Of a stretch of 64,000 nt of DNA, positions 30,588 to 40,237 are shown piece by piece. The stretch is from NCBI RefSeq assembly GCF_018130465.1, contig NZ_JAFCKJ010000017.1, positions 1-64,000 of the forward strand. The letters run 5' to 3'. The position numbers and the translations under genes were made by a program. The notes under the pieces are model-generated. The model had not been told where the DNA came from. It saw only the letters and a program-made list of their open reading frames with translations, and ran no database searches. Each line of letters begins with the position of its first letter. Position 1 is the first letter of the stretch. The DNA is from Bradyrhizobium canariense. Its GTDB lineage: Bacteria; Pseudomonadota; Alphaproteobacteria; Rhizobiales; Xanthobacteraceae.

Positions 30588-31673
30588 ATGTCGTCACTTC
30601 CCGAAGCCAAACTGGACGTGCTCCTTGCACATCATGCCTCTCTCGAGGCGGAATCGCTGGGGCAACTCGCCTCCGAACGCTATGTGCAGATCACGCGTGA
30701 ACTCGCCGAGCTCACGCCACTGATCGAAGCGGTCAAGGCCTATCGTTCGGCCGTCAAGGAGCTCGCCGACACCGAGGCGCTGATCGCCGATCCCGCGACC
30801 GATGCGGAGATGCGCGGCATGGCGGAAGCCGAGCGCGACGAGCTGACGCCAAAAATCGAGGAACTGGTCCAGAAGATCCGCGTCGCGCTGCTGCCGAAGG
30901 ACGCCATGGACGACCGCAACGTGGTGCTGGAAATCCGCGCCGGCACCGGCGGCGACGAGGCTTCGCTGTTCGCCGGGGACCTGTTCCGGATGTACGAGCG
31001 CTTCGCGGCCCTTCAGGGCTGGAAGGTCGAGGTGATCTCGGCGAGCGAAGGCACCGTCGGCGGCTATAAGGAAATCATCGCGGAGGTGCAGGGCCGCGGC
31101 GCGTTCTCGAAGCTGAAGTTCGAATCCGGCGTGCACCGGGTGCAGCGCGTGCCAGACACCGAGACGCAGGGGCGCATCCACACATCCGCCGCCACCGTAG
31201 CCGTGATGCCCGAGGTCGAGGAGGTCGACGTCGATATCAAGAACGATGATTTGCGTATCGAGACCATGCGCGCGGGAGGCGCCGGCGGCCAGCACGTCAA
31301 CAAGACCGAATCGGCGATCCGCATCACCCACATCCCGACCGGCATCGTGGTGATGATGCAGGACAGCCGCTCGCAGCACAAGAATCGCGCGTCCGCCATG
31401 AACATCCTGCGCTCGCGCATCTACGACGCCGAGCAGCAACGCCTCGACGCGGCGCGCTCGGCCGAGCGCAAGGAGAAGGTCGGCTCCGGCGACCGCAGCG
31501 AGCGCATCCGCACCTATAATTTCCCGCAAGGACGCGTCACCGATCACCGCATCAACCTGACGCTCTACAAGCTGCCGCAGGTGATCGCGGGCGAAGCGCT
31601 GGGCGAATTGACGGACGCGCTGACCACCGAGCATCAAGCCGCGCAGCTCGCCGCCCAGGGCGCGGCGGCGTGA
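30588..31673 (+). CDS. prfA: Peptide chain release factor 1
   Basis: 361 residues from the ATG at 30588 ([13 protein letters not shown]). Recognises UAA and UAG. The GGQ loop [17 protein letters not shown] (about 230) and [13 protein letters not shown] are present. An open frame extends upstream into the ptsP end but is non-coding. PrmC, encoded seven bases downstream, methylates the GGQ glutamine. Confidence 0.97.
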   Translation: MSSLPEAKLDVLLAHHASLEAESLGQLASERYVQITRELAELTPLIEAVKAYRSAVKELADTEALIADPATDAEMRGMAEAERDELTPKIEELVQKIRVALLPKDAMDDRNVVLEIRAGTGGDEASLFAGDLFRMYERFAALQGWKVEVISASEGTVGGYKEIIAEVQGRGAFSKLKFESGVHRVQRVPDTETQGRIHTSAATVAVMPEVEEVDVDIKNDDLRIETMRAGGAGGQHVNKTESAIRITHIPTGIVVMMQDSRSQHKNRASAMNILRSRIYDAEQQRLDAARSAERKEKVGSGDRSERIRTYNFPQGRVTDHRINLTLYKLPQVIAGEALGELTDALTTEHQAAQLAAQGAAA

Positions 31674-31680
31674 GCGGCGC

Positions 31681-32562
31681 GTGAGCAACCCCTTCACCGG
31701 ACTCTCGATCGAGAGCGCGCGACGCGCGCTGGCTGCGCAACTGAGATCGGCGCAGCTCGACGAAGCCGAGCTCGACGCACGGATCCTGCTCGGCGCGGCA
31801 CTCGGTCTCGATCTCACAGGCCTCGTTGCACAGGCCGCCCGCCTGCTCACGGAGACCGAGGCGTCGCGGCTCGCGCAGTATGCCGGGCGCCGCATCGCCG
31901 GCGAGCCGGTCGCCCGCATTCTCGGCACACGTGAATTCTGGGGCCTGCCGTTTCGTCTGTCGGAAGCGACGCTGGTGCCGCGTCCCGATACCGAGACCGT
32001 GGTCGAACTCGCGCTCGAAATCTTTCGCGAGCGGCAAGCCTCCCATCAGATACGCATCGCCGATATCGGCACCGGATCGGGCGCCATCCTGCTTGCGTTG
32101 CTGCACGAAATTCCCGGCGCCTTCGGCGTCGGCACCGATCTCAGTCTGACCGCGCTCAAGACCGCCAGAGACAACGCCGCGGCTCTGGGCCTCGCCGACC
32201 GCGCCAGCTTCGTCGCCTGCTCCTACGCAGCGGCGCTCCGCGGCCCGTTCGACCTCGTCGTGTCGAACCCGCCCTACATCCCGTCGGCCGAAATTCCGAA
32301 GCTGAGCATCGAGGTGCGCGAGCACGATCCGCATCTGGCGCTCGACGGCGGCAATGACGGTTACGACGCCTATCGTGCCCTAATCCCGCAGGCGACCGAG
32401 CGTCTAGCCCCCGGCGGAGCACTGATCGTCGAGGCCGGACAGGGCCAGGCCCGGAATATTGAAACCTTGATGACGGCAGCCGCGTTGGTTGTGGACAGGC
32501 CGCCCCGGACCGATCTGGCGGGCATCCTGCGGGCGGTTTCGGCCCGAAAAAAGTCCCCATAA
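31681..32562 (+). CDS. prmC: Release-factor glutamine methyltransferase
   Basis: 293 residues, GTG start at 31681, seven bases after the prfA stop. SAM motif IADIGTGSGAILLALLHEI and the glutamine-methylase signature VVSNPPYIPS are present. Modifies the GGQ Gln of release factors. Standard prfA-prmC operon. Confidence 0.96.
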   Translation: MSNPFTGLSIESARRALAAQLRSAQLDEAELDARILLGAALGLDLTGLVAQAARLLTETEASRLAQYAGRRIAGEPVARILGTREFWGLPFRLSEATLVPRPDTETVVELALEIFRERQASHQIRIADIGTGSGAILLALLHEIPGAFGVGTDLSLTALKTARDNAAALGLADRASFVACSYAAALRGPFDLVVSNPPYIPSAEIPKLSIEVREHDPHLALDGGNDGYDAYRALIPQATERLAPGGALIVEAGQGQARNIETLMTAAALVVDRPPRTDLAGILRAVSARKKSP

Positions 32563-33023
32563 AAGCCGGATTGGGCTGCAAAAAACCTCTTGGAATATCC
32601 CTTGGGAACGACTACCTTCCGTTTAACACATCGGTGCCGGCCCCGTAGACCTACGGGCAAAAGCCGGGCTCTCGGGCGAGAGCTTACTGATAAAGGTTCC
32701 AAGCCGCAGGTCCTGTTGAGCGCGATGGCCATTTGAGCTGCGCTGCTTACCGACCGCAACGTGAACGAAAGCCTGATATTGCGCTTGAAGACTTACGCAA
32801 CAAAGCAGGGCTTGTTTCGGCAGGCGATATGAATGGGTTCGCTGGCGATGGATGCTGGCGGGTGGGGAACGCGTCTTTGTTGAACGCGACGGTCGATGAA
32901 CATCGGCAGGGATCAATCCGCTCTTGCGTGCGGTGCGCGCAAGCGATGTGAACCGCTGTCATCAAGTCACTCTCAGCAATCAGTAATGCGTGCAACCTTT
33001 AGGGCTGGAATTAAAGGCAGGAC
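32563..33023. other. 461-base gap before the DUF4167 gene
   Basis: No convincing gene on either strand. It holds stem-forming stretches, for example CCCGTAGACCTACGGG at about 32641-32656 and GCCGGGCTCTCGGGC soon after. The last part has GGAATTAAAGGCAGGAC as ribosome site for the next gene. It may carry a long mRNA leader or a small RNA; no known family recognised. Confidence 0.35.
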
Positions 33024-33824
33024 ATGAGAAACGGTCAGAACAAGCAGCGGATGCGCAACCGCAACAATAATAATAACAATAACAACAACAATAATAATAG
33101 GCGCGGCCAGAACCCGATGACTCGGGTCTACGAGTCCAACGGACCCGACATCAAGATCCGCGGCACGGCCTCGCATATTGCCGAAAAGTATCTCCAGCTC
33201 GCGCGCGACGCGCGCTCCTCCGGCGACCCCGTTGCGGCCGAAAACTACTACCAGCACGCCGAGCATTATTTTCGCCTGATCGCGACGGCTCAGGAACAGT
33301 TCCGGCAGAACCAGCAGCCGCGCGGCGACGAGCCCATCAGCAACAACAGCGGTGACGACAGCGAAGACGACGGCGAGAATTTCTCGAATTTCGGCCAGGA
33401 GCCGGGTTTCGTCCCGCAGCCGCCGCAGCAGCAGACCTTCGCGCGCGACCGCGATGGCCAGCGCGATCATCAGCCGCGTGATCATCAGCCGCGCGACAAT
33501 CAGGCTTATCAGCGCGACAACCAGCAGCCGCGCGAGCATCGCGAACGCGACCATCGTCCGCAGCCGCAATATCAGCCGCAGCCACAACCGCTACCGCTGA
33601 ACCAGCCCCAGCCCGTCGTTGCCGACGCCGTCAGCGTCGATCGTCTGCCCTCCTTCATCACCGGTCCGCAGCCGCAGGTGAACGGTGGCGCGCCCGGCCA
33701 GGCCGGCTTCGAGGGTGGTGGTGGCGAACGCTTTCCGCGGCGGCGCCGCCGGCCGAATGGCCCGCGCCCCGAGCGCGAAGCCGCTCCGGCCGCCTCGAGC
33801 GACGAAGTGGCCCCCGGCGAGTAA
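33024..33824 (+). CDS. DUF4167 protein with poly-Asn tract
   Basis: 266 residues. Residues 14-25 are twelve Asn in a row encoded by mixed AAC/AAT codons (33063-33098). The DUF4167 core follows (about 27-95): TRVYESNGPDIKIRGTASHI, EKYLQLARDARSSGDPVAAE and YYQHAEHYFRLI. The rest is a disordered Gln/Asp/Arg/Pro-rich tail with repeated DHQPRD units and a basic RRRRRPNGPRPER end. Such basic disordered proteins may bind RNA or ribosomes; function is unknown. Confidence 0.9.
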   Translation: MRNGQNKQRMRNRNNNNNNNNNNNNRRGQNPMTRVYESNGPDIKIRGTASHIAEKYLQLARDARSSGDPVAAENYYQHAEHYFRLIATAQEQFRQNQQPRGDEPISNNSGDDSEDDGENFSNFGQEPGFVPQPPQQQTFARDRDGQRDHQPRDHQPRDNQAYQRDNQQPREHRERDHRPQPQYQPQPQPLPLNQPQPVVADAVSVDRLPSFITGPQPQVNGGAPGQAGFEGGGGERFPRRRRRPNGPRPEREAAPAASSDEVAPGE

Positions 33825-33863
33825 GCCGCAGCCCTTTCGCCAGACATCCTGCGCCAATACCTG

Positions 33864-33896
33864 AATCGTCCCGGCCTCGCCGGGACGATTTGTTTT
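33864..33896 (+). terminator. Intrinsic terminator after the DUF4167 gene
   Basis: AATCGTCCCGGC and GCCGGGACGATT form a twelve-pair stem with a three-base loop, followed by TGTTTT. It serves the rightward gene and overlaps the end of the converging methyltransferase gene. Confidence 0.85.
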
Positions 33897-34641
33897 AGCT
33901 GCGCGTCGCCGTCGTCGAGGACGGCACCAGCACCGGCTTCGCCAGCGAGGGAATCAGCCGCGCCCGCTCGCGCTTGGCTGGGATCGCGCGGTAGACTTGC
34001 TTGGTCGCCTCGACGATATGCACGCCGGCAAAGGGCAGCGACAGCGCCGCGCCGGCGCGCTCCCACATCTGTGCGGATTTCAGCACCCAGCCGCCGGCAT
34101 AGGGCGGCATGAACAGCGCCTCGCCCCATCCGGTCGGGGTGAACCAGGTCTGGCGCAACAGGTCGGTGATCTGCGAGCGCGAATAGGGCCGGCCGTGACC
34201 GAACGGCGTGCTGTCGGTGCGGGTCCACACCCCGCGCCGGTTCGGGATCACCGCAATCACGCGGCCGGACGGCGACAGCACGCGCCACACCTCGCGCAGC
34301 AGCGCGGCCGGATCGTCCGACATTTCCAATGCGTGGACCAGCAGGATGCGATCGACCGCGGCGTCGGGAAGCGGCAGTGAGAATTCATCCACCAGCGAGG
34401 CGAGCGCCGGTCGTCCCGTCGGCCATTTCAGGACGCCCTGCGCCGACGGCATGAAGGCGATACAGCGCTCCGCATCCTCGCGGAACAACCCGAGATAGGG
34501 CGTGGGATAGCCGAAGCCGAGCACGCGCTGGCCCTCGACACGCGGCCAGCGCTCCCGGATGCCGCGATTGATCATTTGCCGCGCCACAATCCCGAGGCGA
34601 CGGGAGTAGAACTCGCGGAGGTCGACGACATCAATGGTCAT
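33895..34641 (-). CDS. Class I SAM methyltransferase (type 11)
   Basis: 248 residues. VLGFGYPTPYLGLF stands where the SAM glycine motif is expected, weakly matching, and LPDAAVDRILLVHALEMSDD plus VLSPSGRVIAVIPNRRG are the later methyltransferase motifs. Widespread in Rhizobiales beside gloB. Substrate unknown. Diverges from gloB, about 108 bases apart. Confidence 0.85.
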   Translation of the reverse strand: MTIDVVDLREFYSRRLGIVARQMINRGIRERWPRVEGQRVLGFGYPTPYLGLFREDAERCIAFMPSAQGVLKWPTGRPALASLVDEFSLPLPDAAVDRILLVHALEMSDDPAALLREVWRVLSPSGRVIAVIPNRRGVWTRTDSTPFGHGRPYSRSQITDLLRQTWFTPTGWGEALFMPPYAGGWVLKSAQMWERAGAALSLPFAGVHIVEATKQVYRAIPAKRERARLIPSLAKPVLVPSSTTATRS

Positions 34642-34749
34642 GGCGGCAATGTAACATGCACGAGGCGGGCCCCGCGCGCGGAATATTGCATTGCCTGCGC
34701 AACGTTAACGCCATATTTGTCAGGCGGAGCTGAGCGCGATGGAGATGAC

Positions 34750-35517
34750 ATGGCCGCCGAAATTCGTACTTTCACCTGTTTAAACGACAATTTCGGTTAT
34801 CTGATCCACGATGTGGAAACCAAGGCGACGGCGTCGATCGACGCGCCGGAAGCCGGTCCCATCATCAAGGCGCTCGAGCGCGAGGGCTGGCAGCTCACCG
34901 ACATCCTGATTACCCATCATCATGGCGATCATGTCGGCGGGGTCGCCGAACTCAAGCAGAAATACAATTGCCGCGTCGTCGCGCCGCATGACAAGACGAC
35001 GAAGATCGCGGACGTCGACCTGCGCGTCGCCAATGCCGAAATCGTCAAGGTCGGCAGCTTGCTGGGGCGCGTACTGGAGACGCCCGGGCACACGCTCGAC
35101 CACATCTCCTACGTGTTCGACACCGAGAAAACGCTGTTCGCCGCCGACACGCTGTTCTCGATCGGCTGCGGCCGCGTGTTCGAGGGCACCTATCCGATGA
35201 TGTGGGATTCGCTTCTGAAGCTGCGTGCCCTACCCGACGACTTCAAGCTCTATTGCGGCCATGAATACACCGCGTCCAACGTCAAGTTCGCGCTGACCGT
35301 CGATCCCGACAATGCGGCGCTGCAGGCGCGCGCGGCGGAGGTGGCGAAGCTGCGGGCCGAGAACAAGCCGACCATTCCCTCACTGCTTGGTGACGAGAAG
35401 CGGACAAACGTGTTCCTGCGCGCCGATGAACCGTCGATCGCAGCCAGGCTGCACATGAAGGGCGCGGATGCCACCGCGGTGTTCGGCGAGCTGCGCGAGC
35501 GCAAGAACAAGTCTTGA
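34750..35517 (+). CDS. gloB: Hydroxyacylglutathione hydrolase (glyoxalase II)
   Basis: 255 residues from the ATG at 34750 (MAAEIRTFTCLNDNFGYLI). Metallo-beta-lactamase fold with metal motif THHHGDHVGG, LETPGHTLDHISY, FAADTLFSIGCGRVFEG and CGHEYTASN. Splits S-lactoylglutathione to D-lactate and glutathione in methylglyoxal detoxification. Start chosen because it matches the family N-terminus; the open frame upstream is spurious. Confidence 0.95.
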   Translation: MAAEIRTFTCLNDNFGYLIHDVETKATASIDAPEAGPIIKALEREGWQLTDILITHHHGDHVGGVAELKQKYNCRVVAPHDKTTKIADVDLRVANAEIVKVGSLLGRVLETPGHTLDHISYVFDTEKTLFAADTLFSIGCGRVFEGTYPMMWDSLLKLRALPDDFKLYCGHEYTASNVKFALTVDPDNAALQARAAEVAKLRAENKPTIPSLLGDEKRTNVFLRADEPSIAARLHMKGADATAVFGELRERKNKS

Positions 35518-35554
35518 AGAACAGGTCTTGAAGAACAGATCCTGACGGGAATCG

Positions 35555-35977
35555 ATGCCGACCGCAGCCGAGATCATCGCGCGCCTCGAACTCCGCCCGC
35601 ATCCCGAAGGCGGGCATTACCGCGAGACGTTTCGCGACCAGACCACAGACGCCAACGGCCGCGCGCGCTCGACCCTGATCTATTTCCTGCTCGCGCGCGG
35701 CGAGCGCTCGCACTGGCATCGCATCGATGCTGTCGAGAGCTGGCACTATTACGCCGGCAGCCCGCTGACGCTGCGCATCGCCCATGACGGCTGCTCCCAG
35801 CACGAGGTGCGGCTCGGTACGGATTTGTCGAGCGGCGAGCGGCCACAGGCGATCGTACCGGCCGATGCGTGGCAGATGGCGGAGACCACCGGCGAGTGGA
35901 CGCTGGTCGGCTGCACCGTGGCACCGGCCTTCGAGTTCGCAAAGTTCGAGCTCGCGCCGAAGGGCTGGGAGCCGTAA
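35555..35977 (+). CDS. DUF985 cupin protein
   Basis: 140 residues. EIIARLELRPHPEGGHYRET, LIYFLLARGERSHWHRIDAV and ESWHYYAGSPL are the usual DUF985 cupin marks; the final GCTVAPAFEFAKFEL closes the barrel. Related to plant and fungal small cupins. Function unknown. 37 bases after gloB, same strand. Confidence 0.9.
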   Translation: MPTAAEIIARLELRPHPEGGHYRETFRDQTTDANGRARSTLIYFLLARGERSHWHRIDAVESWHYYAGSPLTLRIAHDGCSQHEVRLGTDLSSGERPQAIVPADAWQMAETTGEWTLVGCTVAPAFEFAKFELAPKGWEP

Positions 35978-36052
35978 CGCCCGATCTGGAATCGGGTGGG
36001 TTCGATCCGTTGCACAGCGTAACACAGCGCATCCAGTGAACAGGAGCGCGTG

Positions 36053-36736
36053 ATGCACGGAACATTCGATCCGCCAGCAATTCAGATCGACCCGGCCATT
36101 TTGTATTTCGGAACGCCCGTCGTCCTGATTGGCTCAACCAACGAAGACGGCTCCTCCAATCTCGCGCCGATGTCGTCGGCATGGTGGGTGGGATGGCGCT
36201 GCATGCTTGGGCTCGCGCGCAATTCCAAGACGACCGAGAACATGATTCGCAGCGGCGAATGCGTGCTCAATCTGCCGTCCGCCGACCTCGTCGCCGCCGT
36301 CGACCGCCTCGCCCGCACCACGGGCTCGGATCCGGTGCCGCCGGGAAAGCTCCATCGCGGTTACCGGCACGAGAAGCACAAGTTCGGTCTCAGCGGATTG
36401 ACGGCGCTACCGGGCGAGACGGTCGGCGCGCCACGCGCCGCCGAGTGTCCGGTGCAGATGGAGGCGAAGGTCGCGCATGTGCATGAGATGGCGCAGGACG
36501 ATGCGGTCTGGCGTGGCAATCTCGCCGCGATCGAAGTCCGCATCACCCGCGTGCATGCGCATCCCGGCATCATGATGGACGGCGCGAGCAACCGTATCGA
36601 CCCGGACAAGTGGCGGCCGCTGATCCTCAGTTTTCAGGAATTCTACGGCCTGACGCCGCAACGCTTGCAGCGTTCCGAACTCGGACAGATTCCGGAGGCG
36701 ATGTATCGGCCGCCGGGGTGGCAGCCGGCGCTTTAA
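36053..36736 (+). CDS. Flavin reductase-like (DIM6/NTAB) protein
   Basis: 227 residues from the ATG at 36053, with AGGAG at 36042-36046; a GTG just before would add one residue. FMN-binding split-barrel marks: PVVLIGSTNEDGSSNLAPMS, SAWWVGWRCMLGLA, ENMIRSGECVLNLPS. Such proteins use flavin to reduce small molecules or supply reduced flavin. Specific role unknown. Confidence 0.88.
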   Translation: MHGTFDPPAIQIDPAILYFGTPVVLIGSTNEDGSSNLAPMSSAWWVGWRCMLGLARNSKTTENMIRSGECVLNLPSADLVAAVDRLARTTGSDPVPPGKLHRGYRHEKHKFGLSGLTALPGETVGAPRAAECPVQMEAKVAHVHEMAQDDAVWRGNLAAIEVRITRVHAHPGIMMDGASNRIDPDKWRPLILSFQEFYGLTPQRLQRSELGQIPEAMYRPPGWQPAL

Positions 36737-36743
36737 TGCGCCC

Positions 36744-37610
36744 TCATCGCTTCCACACCATATCCTTTGCCGCAATCAGGCCGCCGCCGGCGATCAGGAC
36801 CGCAGCAACGGCAATGTTGGCGCTGGCCTTTGCAAAACCGGCGGCGATGAGGAAGCCCGTCGAGAGCAGCGGCGTCGCGTAGGAGGCGGCGCCGAGCACG
36901 CGGATGTCGCCGCGCTTCATGCCGATGTCCCAGGCGTAGAAAGCAGCACCGACGGGGCCGATGCCGAGCGCGATGACGGACAGCCATTGCAGCGTCGTGT
37001 CCGGCCATACCGTGGTTTCAAGCAGACCATGCATCAGCGCGGCAAGCACCGCGGTGGCAAGGCAGAATCCCGCGACCGCATCGGTCGGCACCGCCTTCAA
37101 TCGCCGCGACAACACCGAATAGATCGCCCACACGAACGCTGCAATGAAGGCCGCAGCCAATCCCGGCAATTGCCCCTGCGTGAAACCGGAGGTGTTGCCG
37201 GCGAACAGCAGCACGGTGCCGACGAGGCCGAGCACGGCGCCGACGATGTGATGCACGGCAAGCCGCTCGCCCGGCAGGAACGACGAGAACAGCACGATCA
37301 AGAGCGGCCACAGGTAATTCAGCAAGCCGGCTTCAGCCGGCGGCGCGAAGCGCAGCGCGAGGAAATACAGCGCGTGATAGCCGAACAGTCCGCCGACACC
37401 GACGGTCCACACGGCCAGCGGTTGACGCAGGCTTTTGGCCGCCTCGCCGCGGCCGATCCAGGTGAGCAGGCCGACGAGACCGCCGATCGCGAACGTCATC
37501 GCGGCCAGCTGGAACGCCGGGATCTTTCCGGTCGCCACCGTCATCACTGACAGCAGCGACCACATCAGGATCGCGGTCAATCCGATCAGCGTCGCAGTGC
37601 GGGGAGTCAT
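36744..37610 (-). CDS. EamA/DMT-family transporter
   Basis: 288 residues, about ten membrane helices in two EamA repeats (IWSLLSVMTVATGKIP and later FAPPAEAGLLNYLWPLLIVL, a motif found in the aromatic/amino-acid exporter branch). Faces the flavin reductase gene with seven bases between. Substrate unknown. Confidence 0.87.
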   Translation of the reverse strand: MTPRTATLIGLTAILMWSLLSVMTVATGKIPAFQLAAMTFAIGGLVGLLTWIGRGEAAKSLRQPLAVWTVGVGGLFGYHALYFLALRFAPPAEAGLLNYLWPLLIVLFSSFLPGERLAVHHIVGAVLGLVGTVLLFAGNTSGFTQGQLPGLAAAFIAAFVWAIYSVLSRRLKAVPTDAVAGFCLATAVLAALMHGLLETTVWPDTTLQWLSVIALGIGPVGAAFYAWDIGMKRGDIRVLGAASYATPLLSTGFLIAAGFAKASANIAVAAVLIAGGGLIAAKDMVWKR

Positions 37611-37626
37611 CGGCCAGATACTTTCG

Positions 37627-37752
37627 TCATGGCCGGGCAGAGCCGTCTGAAGGACGGCGTCGCTTCCGCTCGCCTATGTTCCGGCCATCCACGTGACGTG
37701 GAGGCCGATGGTTTTAAGGCCTTGGATGCCCGGGACAAGCCCGGGCATGATG
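37627..37752. repeat. Dispersed palindromic repeat element
   Basis: GTCATGGCCGGGC at the left and GCCCGGGCATGATG at the right pair, with an inner CATCCACGTGACGTGGAGG and a CCCGGGACAAGCCCGGG stem. Another bradyrhizobial intergenic family. Confidence 0.65.
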
Positions 37753-37787
37753 AAGTTACCGATATGATCGAACGTGATGCCTGCGCA

Positions 37788-38513
37788 TCACACCATATAC
37801 TGGCCGCCGTTGACGGTCAGCGTCGAGCCGGTGATGGCGCCGGCCTCGTCGGCGGCGAGGAACACGACCGCGCGCGCGATTTCCTCGGGCTCACCGAGGC
37901 GGCCGATCGGGATCAGCGGCAAGATGGCCTTTTCCAGCACGTCCTTCGGCACCGCCTGCACCATCTCGGTGTTGATGTAGCCGGGGCAGATCGCATTCAC
38001 GGTAATGCCGCCCTTGGCGTTCTCGATCGCCAGCGCCTTGGTGAAGCCGATCTCGCCCGCCTTCGCCGCCGAATAGTTCACCTGACCGAACTGGCCCTTC
38101 TGTCCGTTGATCGAGGAGATGTTGATGATGCGGCCGAACTTGCGTCCACGCATGCCCTCGATGACCTGGCGCGACATGTTGAACAGCGAGCCGAGATTGG
38201 TGCCGATCACGGCGTTCCATTGCTCGAGGCTCATCTTGTGGAAGGCGCCGTCCTTGGTGATGCCGGCGTTGTTGACGAGCACGTCGATCGGGCCGACCTC
38301 GGCCTCGACCTTCTTCACGCCCTCGGCGCAGGCATCGAAACTGCTGACGTCCCATTTGTAGACGGCGATGCCGGTCTCGGCCTTGAACTTCTCCGCCGCC
38401 GCATCGTTGCCGGCATAGCTCGCCGCAACCTTGTAGCCGGCCGCCTTCAGCGCCTTGCCGATCGCAGCTCCGATGCCCCGCGTACCACCCGTCACCAATG
38501 CAACACGTGCCAT
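37788..38513 (-). CDS. phaB: Acetoacetyl-CoA reductase
   Basis: 241 residues, short-chain dehydrogenase fold. VTGGTRGIGAAIGKALK binds NADPH; NNAGITKDGAFHKM, the Ser in NISSINGQKGQFGQVNYSAA and Tyr-Lys in YSAAK are the active site. Reduces acetoacetyl-CoA to (R)-3-hydroxybutyryl-CoA for polyhydroxybutyrate. QFGQ and the C-terminal TLTVNGGQYM are typical of PhaB. Lies downstream of phaA on the same strand, with a terminator between. Confidence 0.95.
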   Translation of the reverse strand: MARVALVTGGTRGIGAAIGKALKAAGYKVAASYAGNDAAAEKFKAETGIAVYKWDVSSFDACAEGVKKVEAEVGPIDVLVNNAGITKDGAFHKMSLEQWNAVIGTNLGSLFNMSRQVIEGMRGRKFGRIINISSINGQKGQFGQVNYSAAKAGEIGFTKALAIENAKGGITVNAICPGYINTEMVQAVPKDVLEKAILPLIPIGRLGEPEEIARAVVFLAADEAGAITGSTLTVNGGQYMV

Positions 38514-38606
38514 ATCGTATTTCCTTCCCTTGGACTCTTAGGACGTTTCTGAAGTGATGATTTTTAGCGGTGGATTATGCGGCAGGTTTGACGGACATCA
38601 AGAACA

Positions 38607-38636
38607 AAACGCCCGGCGTCGAGCCGGGCGTTTCTC
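38607..38636 (-). terminator. Intrinsic terminator between phaA and phaB
   Basis: AAACGCCCGGC and GCCGGGCGTTT pair around a short loop, with T-rich flanks on both strands. On the minus strand it would end phaA transcripts, so phaB likely has its own promoter. Confidence 0.8.
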
Positions 38637-38754
38637 TTTAGTCGAGGCTTGTTCGGTTGCGAAGAATATTTGATTTGCAACCGCCGCCTTTTTAATCGCG
38701 TGCAACGCACTCAGCAACGCGTGCAGCGCACGCGCAAATTACGCGTCAACTATC

Positions 38755-39933
38755 TCAGTCGCGCGCCAGACACATCGCGATACCCATGCCGCCGCCGATG
38801 CACAGCGTGGCGAGGCCCTTCTTCGAATCGCGCTTCTGCATCTCGTGCAGCAGCGTCACCAGCACGCGTGCGCCGGAGGCACCGACCGGATGGCCGATCG
38901 CGATCGCGCCGCCGTTGACGTTGACCTTGGAGGTATCCCAGCCGAGATCCTTGTTGACGGCACAGGCCTGCGCCGCGAAGGCTTCGTTGGCTTCGATCAG
39001 GTCGAGATCGCCGACATTCCAGCCGGCCTTCTTCAGCGCGGCGCGCGAGGCCGGGATCGGGCCCGAGCCCATGATCTTCGGATCGACGCCCGCCTGCGCC
39101 CAGGACACGATGCGCGCGAGCGGCTTCTTGCCTTCCTTGGCGGCCTGCTTTGCGGTCATCAGCACCACCACGGCAGCGCCGTCATTGATGCCGGAGGCCG
39201 AACCCGCGGTGACCGTGCCGTCCTTCTCGAAGGCGGGACGGAGCTTCGCCATCGCGTCGACCGTTGCGCCATGGCGCGGATATTCGTCGGCGCTGACGAC
39301 GACGTCGCCCTTGCGTCCCTTGATGGTGACGGGAACGATTTCGTCGTTGAATTTACCAGCCTTCTGCGCCGCCTCGGCCTTCTGCTGCGAGGCGACCGCG
39401 AACTCGTCCTGCTGGGCGCGGGTGATCTGCCACTGCCGCGCGACGTTCTCGGCGGTGTTGCCCATGTGATAGCCGTTGAAGGCGTCCCACAGGCCGTCCT
39501 TGATCATGGTGTCGATGAATTCGACTGCACCCATCTTGACGCCACCGCGCAGGTACTGGGCGTGCGGAGCCATGCTCATGGATTCCTGGCCGCCGGCGAC
39601 CACGATCTCGGAATCGCCGTTGAGCAGCGCCTGATAGCCGAGCGCAACGGTGCGCAGGCCCGAACCGCAGAGCTGGTTGACGCCCCAGGCCGGGCTCTCA
39701 ACCGGAATGCCGGCATTGATCGAGGCCTGTCGGGCCGGGTTCTGGCCTTGGGCGGCGGTCAGGATCTGGCCCATGATGACTTCGGAGACCCGGCCGGGCT
39801 CGATGCCACCACGCTCCAGCGCGGCCTTGATGGCGATCGCGCCGAGATCGTGGGCGGGAAGGGTTGCGAACGCTCCGTTGAAGCTTCCGACCGGGGTGCG
39901 GGCGGCGCTGACGATGACGACATCGTCTGACAT
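38755..39933 (-). CDS. phaA: Acetyl-CoA acetyltransferase
   Basis: 392 residues from the ATG at 39933 ([18 protein letters not shown]); one two codons upstream is less likely. Thiolase with nucleophilic Cys in [12 protein letters not shown], His in [15 protein letters not shown] and the second Cys in LCIGGGMG. Joins two acetyl-CoA to acetoacetyl-CoA, the first step of polyhydroxybutyrate synthesis. The phaA/phaB/phaR grouping supports that role over fatty-acid breakdown. Confidence 0.95.
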   Translation of the reverse strand: MSDDVVIVSAARTPVGSFNGAFATLPAHDLGAIAIKAALERGGIEPGRVSEVIMGQILTAAQGQNPARQASINAGIPVESPAWGVNQLCGSGLRTVALGYQALLNGDSEIVVAGGQESMSMAPHAQYLRGGVKMGAVEFIDTMIKDGLWDAFNGYHMGNTAENVARQWQITRAQQDEFAVASQQKAEAAQKAGKFNDEIVPVTIKGRKGDVVVSADEYPRHGATVDAMAKLRPAFEKDGTVTAGSASGINDGAAVVVLMTAKQAAKEGKKPLARIVSWAQAGVDPKIMGSGPIPASRAALKKAGWNVGDLDLIEANEAFAAQACAVNKDLGWDTSKVNVNGGAIAIGHPVGASGARVLVTLLHEMQKRDSKKGLATLCIGGGMGIAMCLARD

Positions 39934-40237
39934 GGGCATCTCCTGGGGTTGAATGGGGGCAGACGGGGCTGGGGAAACGGCTCGCCAGTCTCGGACGGCA
40001 TCCTGTTAACGTCGTTGAGGCATGTCAATCGGCCGGCGACCGAATTCATGCCGCAGCGCATTCAAAATAGCGTTCTTGGTGCTTTCGCAAGCACGTTTTT
40101 GCTGTCCGATTAACCGTGGCGCACAAAACGGTAGCGTGACCCCTTTGAAAATGCTTATTTTGTTGCGTTGCGTACTCTTCCCGCCCTGCGGCATTGCCCG
40201 ACAGGTTCCCGTTCTCCGCGCTTGCAAGTGAGAGCCC

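Noticed and set aside
33063-33098. Triplet repeat as CRISPR or assembly artefact
   Set aside because: It is in frame, mixes AAC and AAT codons and has no spacers; an Asn run fits the family.
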